NCBI GenBank assembly: GCA_963668605.1
Contig: OY764903.1
Coordinates: 2,542,001 to 2,606,000 of the forward strand
Direction of reading: 5' to 3'
Length of the DNA: 64,000 bases
From: G963668605 sp963668605
Lineage (GTDB): Bacteria; Acidobacteriota; Terriglobia; Bryobacterales; Bryobacteraceae
The notes under the pieces were generated by a model, which made no database searches, had not been told where the DNA came from, and worked only from the letters and a program-made list of their open reading frames with translations. The position numbers and the translations under genes are program-made. Below, piece by piece: positions 61,820 through 64,000 of the stretch (positions are counted from its first letter, which is position 1; each line of letters begins with the position of its first letter).

Positions 61820-62446
61820 ATGAATAACCTTCGAATGATCTCAGCGCTGCTCTCCGTGACAGCCCTCTTCGCCCAGACGCCCGCCAAAAACAGCGAGGCG
61901 TTCCGCAAGGACTTCATCGAAAAGTTCCAACGCACGGGCCTGAACACGACACCGGGCGACGCCATGATGTTGCGCATTCTCTTGGAGAGCCGCGGCGCCA
62001 AGCGCGGTGTCGAGATCGGTGCGGCGAGCGGCTTCGGCGCGGTCAACATGGGCATCGGTTTCGAACGCACTGGCGGCCATCTCTTCTCACTCGAGATCGA
62101 ACCCAAACGCGTGGCAGAGATCCGACAGAATCTGGAGAAGGTGGGGCTGGAGAAAACGGTCACTGTCGTCGAAGGCGACGCGCTCAAGACGCTCGCCGCG
62201 CTGACGGGCGAATTCGACTTTGTCTTTATCGACGCCGTGAAGAGCGACTACCTGAAGTACCTCAAGCTCATTGAGCCCAAGCTGAAACGCGGGGCCGTTA
62301 TCGTCTCCGACAACGTCATCAAGTCTGAGAAGGCGATGCCTGACTTCCTAGCCTACATCCAGACCAATCCCAACTATGAGACCGTGATCATTCGCTCCTC
62401 AATGGAAAAGAATGACGGCATGGCGATCACTTACAAATTGCGCTAA
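61820..62446 (+). CDS. Class I SAM-dependent O-methyltransferase, probably exported
   Basis: A 208-residue protein with a hydrophobic leader (about 1-18) and a class I methyltransferase fold of the caffeoyl-CoA O-methyltransferase type: motif I GVEIGAASGFGAVNMGIG (about 64-81), the acidic residue in LFSLEIEPKRV, and DFVFIDAVKSDYLKYL (about 133-148). Export of a SAM-dependent enzyme would be odd, so the N-terminus may be a membrane anchor or a mispredicted leader. Substrate unknown. Confidence 0.75.
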   Translation: MNNLRMISALLSVTALFAQTPAKNSEAFRKDFIEKFQRTGLNTTPGDAMMLRILLESRGAKRGVEIGAASGFGAVNMGIGFERTGGHLFSLEIEPKRVAEIRQNLEKVGLEKTVTVVEGDALKTLAALTGEFDFVFIDAVKSDYLKYLKLIEPKLKRGAVIVSDNVIKSEKAMPDFLAYIQTNPNYETVIIRSSMEKNDGMAITYKLR

Positions 62447-62521
62447 ACCACCGAGAGATTGAATCTCCATCGCGCACGGCTCCGCGCTGCGGCATAATGG
62501 AGTTTCAAGTCTGGTTTACTT

Positions 62522-64000
62522 ATGCCACGCGGACTGGCGCAGAAGATGATCGTTTCGCTGACTCTGATCGTGCTGATCGTCGGCGCGATTGCGGGAGCCA
62601 TTGATGTCCGGGCGCAAGAGCGCCATCTGCTCGATGCCATGCTTCTCGGCGCCGATCAGCTCTCGCGGGGCATCACCGCCGCCACTTGGCACGCCATGCT
62701 GCTCGACGACCGCAACGCGGCCTATGAGGTGATGCAGACCGTCGCCTCCAAACATGGCATCGAGCGCATACGCATCTTCAACCGGGATGGACAGGTGATG
62801 TACTCCACCCGGCGCGGCGACCCCGAAAAGCGTGTCGGCAAGTCCGATCCGGTCTGCGCGATCTGCCACACCACCAAGACGCCTCTGGTCACATTGGATC
62901 CCCGCCTGCGCTCGCGAGTCACCGAACACGGCGACGAGGGCCGGCAGTTGACGATCGTCACGCCGGTCTACAACGAGCCTTCCTGCAGCCAGGCTGCATG
63001 CCATGCGCATCCGGCGAATACGAAGGTGCTCGGCGTTCTCGATGTCACGCTCGGCCTGTCGGAGGTGGATCGCGAAGTTTCCTCGGCCAAGTTGCGCGTC
63101 TTTTTCGTGTACACAACGCAGGTGTTGTTGATCAGCGTGTTCATCGTGTTCTTCACGCGCCGCTTTCTCGGCCGTCCGATCGCGAGTCTGATCGCCGCGG
63201 CGAAGGAAGTCAGCGAAATGAATCTCGAACGGCCCATCGAGATTCCGCACAGCAGCGAGGACCTCGGCAAACTCGCGATGTCTTTCGAAACCATGCGCGA
63301 ACGTCTGCGGCAAGCGCTGGCAGAGCTCAACGAGTGGACTCAAACCCTGGAGAGCAAGGTGAAAGAACGCACAGATCAGCTCAACGCGGCGCATAAGAAA
63401 CTGCTGCAGAGCGACAGACTGGCTTCGCTCGGGCAACTCTCGGCGAGCGTGGCGCACGAGATCAACAATCCCGTCGCCGGAGTGCTCAACCTCTCGATGC
63501 TGATGCAGCGCATCCTCAAAGACGACGGAATTCCGCCCGAGCGTATTCCCGAGTTCCGAAAATATCTCTCGCAGGTCAGTAGCGAGACGACACGAGTGGG
63601 CCGCATTGTCTCCGATCTGCTGGCGTTCTCGCGCCGCTCCAAACCGCACCGCGCCGAAGCGGATCTCAACAAAATCGTCACCTCCACGGCCTCGCTGATC
63701 GCACACAAGCTCAAGCTCGCCAATGTCGAACTCGACATGGAACTCGACCCACGTCTGCCGCTGGTCTTGTGTGATGGCTCGCAGATCCAACAGGTGGTCC
63801 TCAATCTCGTGCTCAATGGCTCGGAGGCGCTGCATGGGAAAGAAGGAGGGCGGCTCACGATCACGACGTCCCATGCCGCGCACGGCGGCACCGTGACGCT
63901 GGCGATCCGCGACAACGGCGAAGGCATCGCGCCGGAGAATCTCACGCGAATCTTCGATCCCTTCTTCACAACCAAGCCCGAAGGCAAAGGCGTCGGACTC
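62522..64000 (+). CDS. Sensor histidine kinase with periplasmic c-type haem domain (3' end beyond window)
   Basis: At least 493 residues; the right edge cuts the ATPase domain. Layout: transmembrane helix 10-30, periplasmic domain 31-190 with two c-type-haem motifs, CAICH (112-116) and the longer CSQAACH (155-161, CX4CH), second helix 193-211, HAMP (about 212-265), HisKA with phospho-acceptor H312 (GQLSASVAHEINNPVAG), and HATPase with NLVLNGSEAL and DNGEGI. Haem in the sensor suggests perception of redox state, O2, NO or CO. No response regulator is seen within the window. The ATG at 62522 is the first plausible start. Confidence 0.85.
   Translation, partial: MPRGLAQKMIVSLTLIVLIVGAIAGAIDVRAQERHLLDAMLLGADQLSRGITAATWHAMLLDDRNAAYEVMQTVASKHGIERIRIFNRDGQVMYSTRRGDPEKRVGKSDPVCAICHTTKTPLVTLDPRLRSRVTEHGDEGRQLTIVTPVYNEPSCSQAACHAHPANTKVLGVLDVTLGLSEVDREVSSAKLRVFFVYTTQVLLISVFIVFFTRRFLGRPIASLIAAAKEVSEMNLERPIEIPHSSEDLGKLAMSFETMRERLRQALAELNEWTQTLESKVKERTDQLNAAHKKLLQSDRLASLGQLSASVAHEINNPVAGVLNLSMLMQRILKDDGIPPERIPEFRKYLSQVSSETTRVGRIVSDLLAFSRRSKPHRAEADLNKIVTSTASLIAHKLKLANVELDMELDPRLPLVLCDGSQIQQVVLNLVLNGSEALHGKEGGRLTITTSHAAHGGTVTLAIRDNGEGIAPENLTRIFDPFFTTKPEGKGVGL

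Noticed and set aside
62516..63883. 455-codon minus-strand frame opposite the histidine kinase
   Set aside because: The plus strand encodes an unmistakable kinase with haem motifs; the minus frame is a shadow.
1..64000. CRISPR array
   Set aside because: No regularly spaced direct repeats of 23-40 bp with unique spacers were seen; the repeats found are dispersed inverted elements.

Overview
The window is a GC-rich bacterial chromosome segment that most resembles Acidobacteriota of the Solibacter/Bryobacter type. This is inferred from gene content: an Oar-like TonB receptor with an N-terminal carboxypeptidase-regulatory domain, a CE15 glucuronoyl esterase, several secreted enzymes with short twin-arginine-like leaders, a YfhO-like membrane protein, and a deoxyhypusine-synthase homologue paired with ornithine decarboxylase. 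No rRNA, tRNA, CRISPR array or prophage was found. About 60 protein genes, one intact insertion sequence and two families of small structured intergenic repeats account for nearly all of the sequence.

Layout. 1-10.8 kb: end of a URO-D-like gene, a YfhO-like protein, a small secreted protein, rhamnulokinase, a methyltransferase-like membrane protein, a haem-binding protein plus di-haem peroxidase pair, DUF362, a TPR protein and a zinc-ribbon membrane protein. 11-17.3 kb: roadblock protein, polyamine pair (DHS-like + ODC), tandem cyclophilin, PLC/P1-nuclease-like protein, NifX-like protein, YkgJ. 17.5-28 kb: UbiD, CE15 esterase, a glycosyltransferase with a discoidin-like tail, DUF1326, TauE/SafE, BON protein, FtsX/MacB-type permease, LarA and a 37-aa membrane peptide. 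28.5-35.8 kb: secreted parvulin, Crp/Fnr regulator, then a tightly overlapping aromatic amino acid operon, trpC-trpF-trpB-trpA-chorismate mutase-aroF-tyrA. 35.9-49.5 kb: C45 hydrolase, DUF58, TonB receptor, a GT2-GT4 fusion with a six-hairpin-like partner, LacI regulator, TlpA thioredoxin, a small ORF with an in-frame UGA, and a tail-fibre-like secreted protein. 49.6-58.7 kb: serS, citrate synthase, LD-carboxypeptidase, an IS1634-like element, glpF-HIT, HU/IHF and rpsA. 58.9-64 kb: Tat-exported TIM-barrel proteins, an O-methyltransferase, and a sensor kinase cut by the window edge whose periplasmic domain carries c-type haem motifs.

Most notable: (i) a 59-codon ORF at 48043-48222 whose UGA lies between a membrane segment and a U-x4-C motif and is followed by a bacterial-SECIS-like hairpin, a candidate small membrane selenoprotein; (ii) two copies of a ~150-bp intergenic element with a cloverleaf-like fold in which two arms are mutual inverted repeats; (iii) a five-locus REP/REPIN family, one copy of which directly abuts the IS; (iv) the haem-c sensor kinase. 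Function calls rest on reading motifs by eye; no database search was run.
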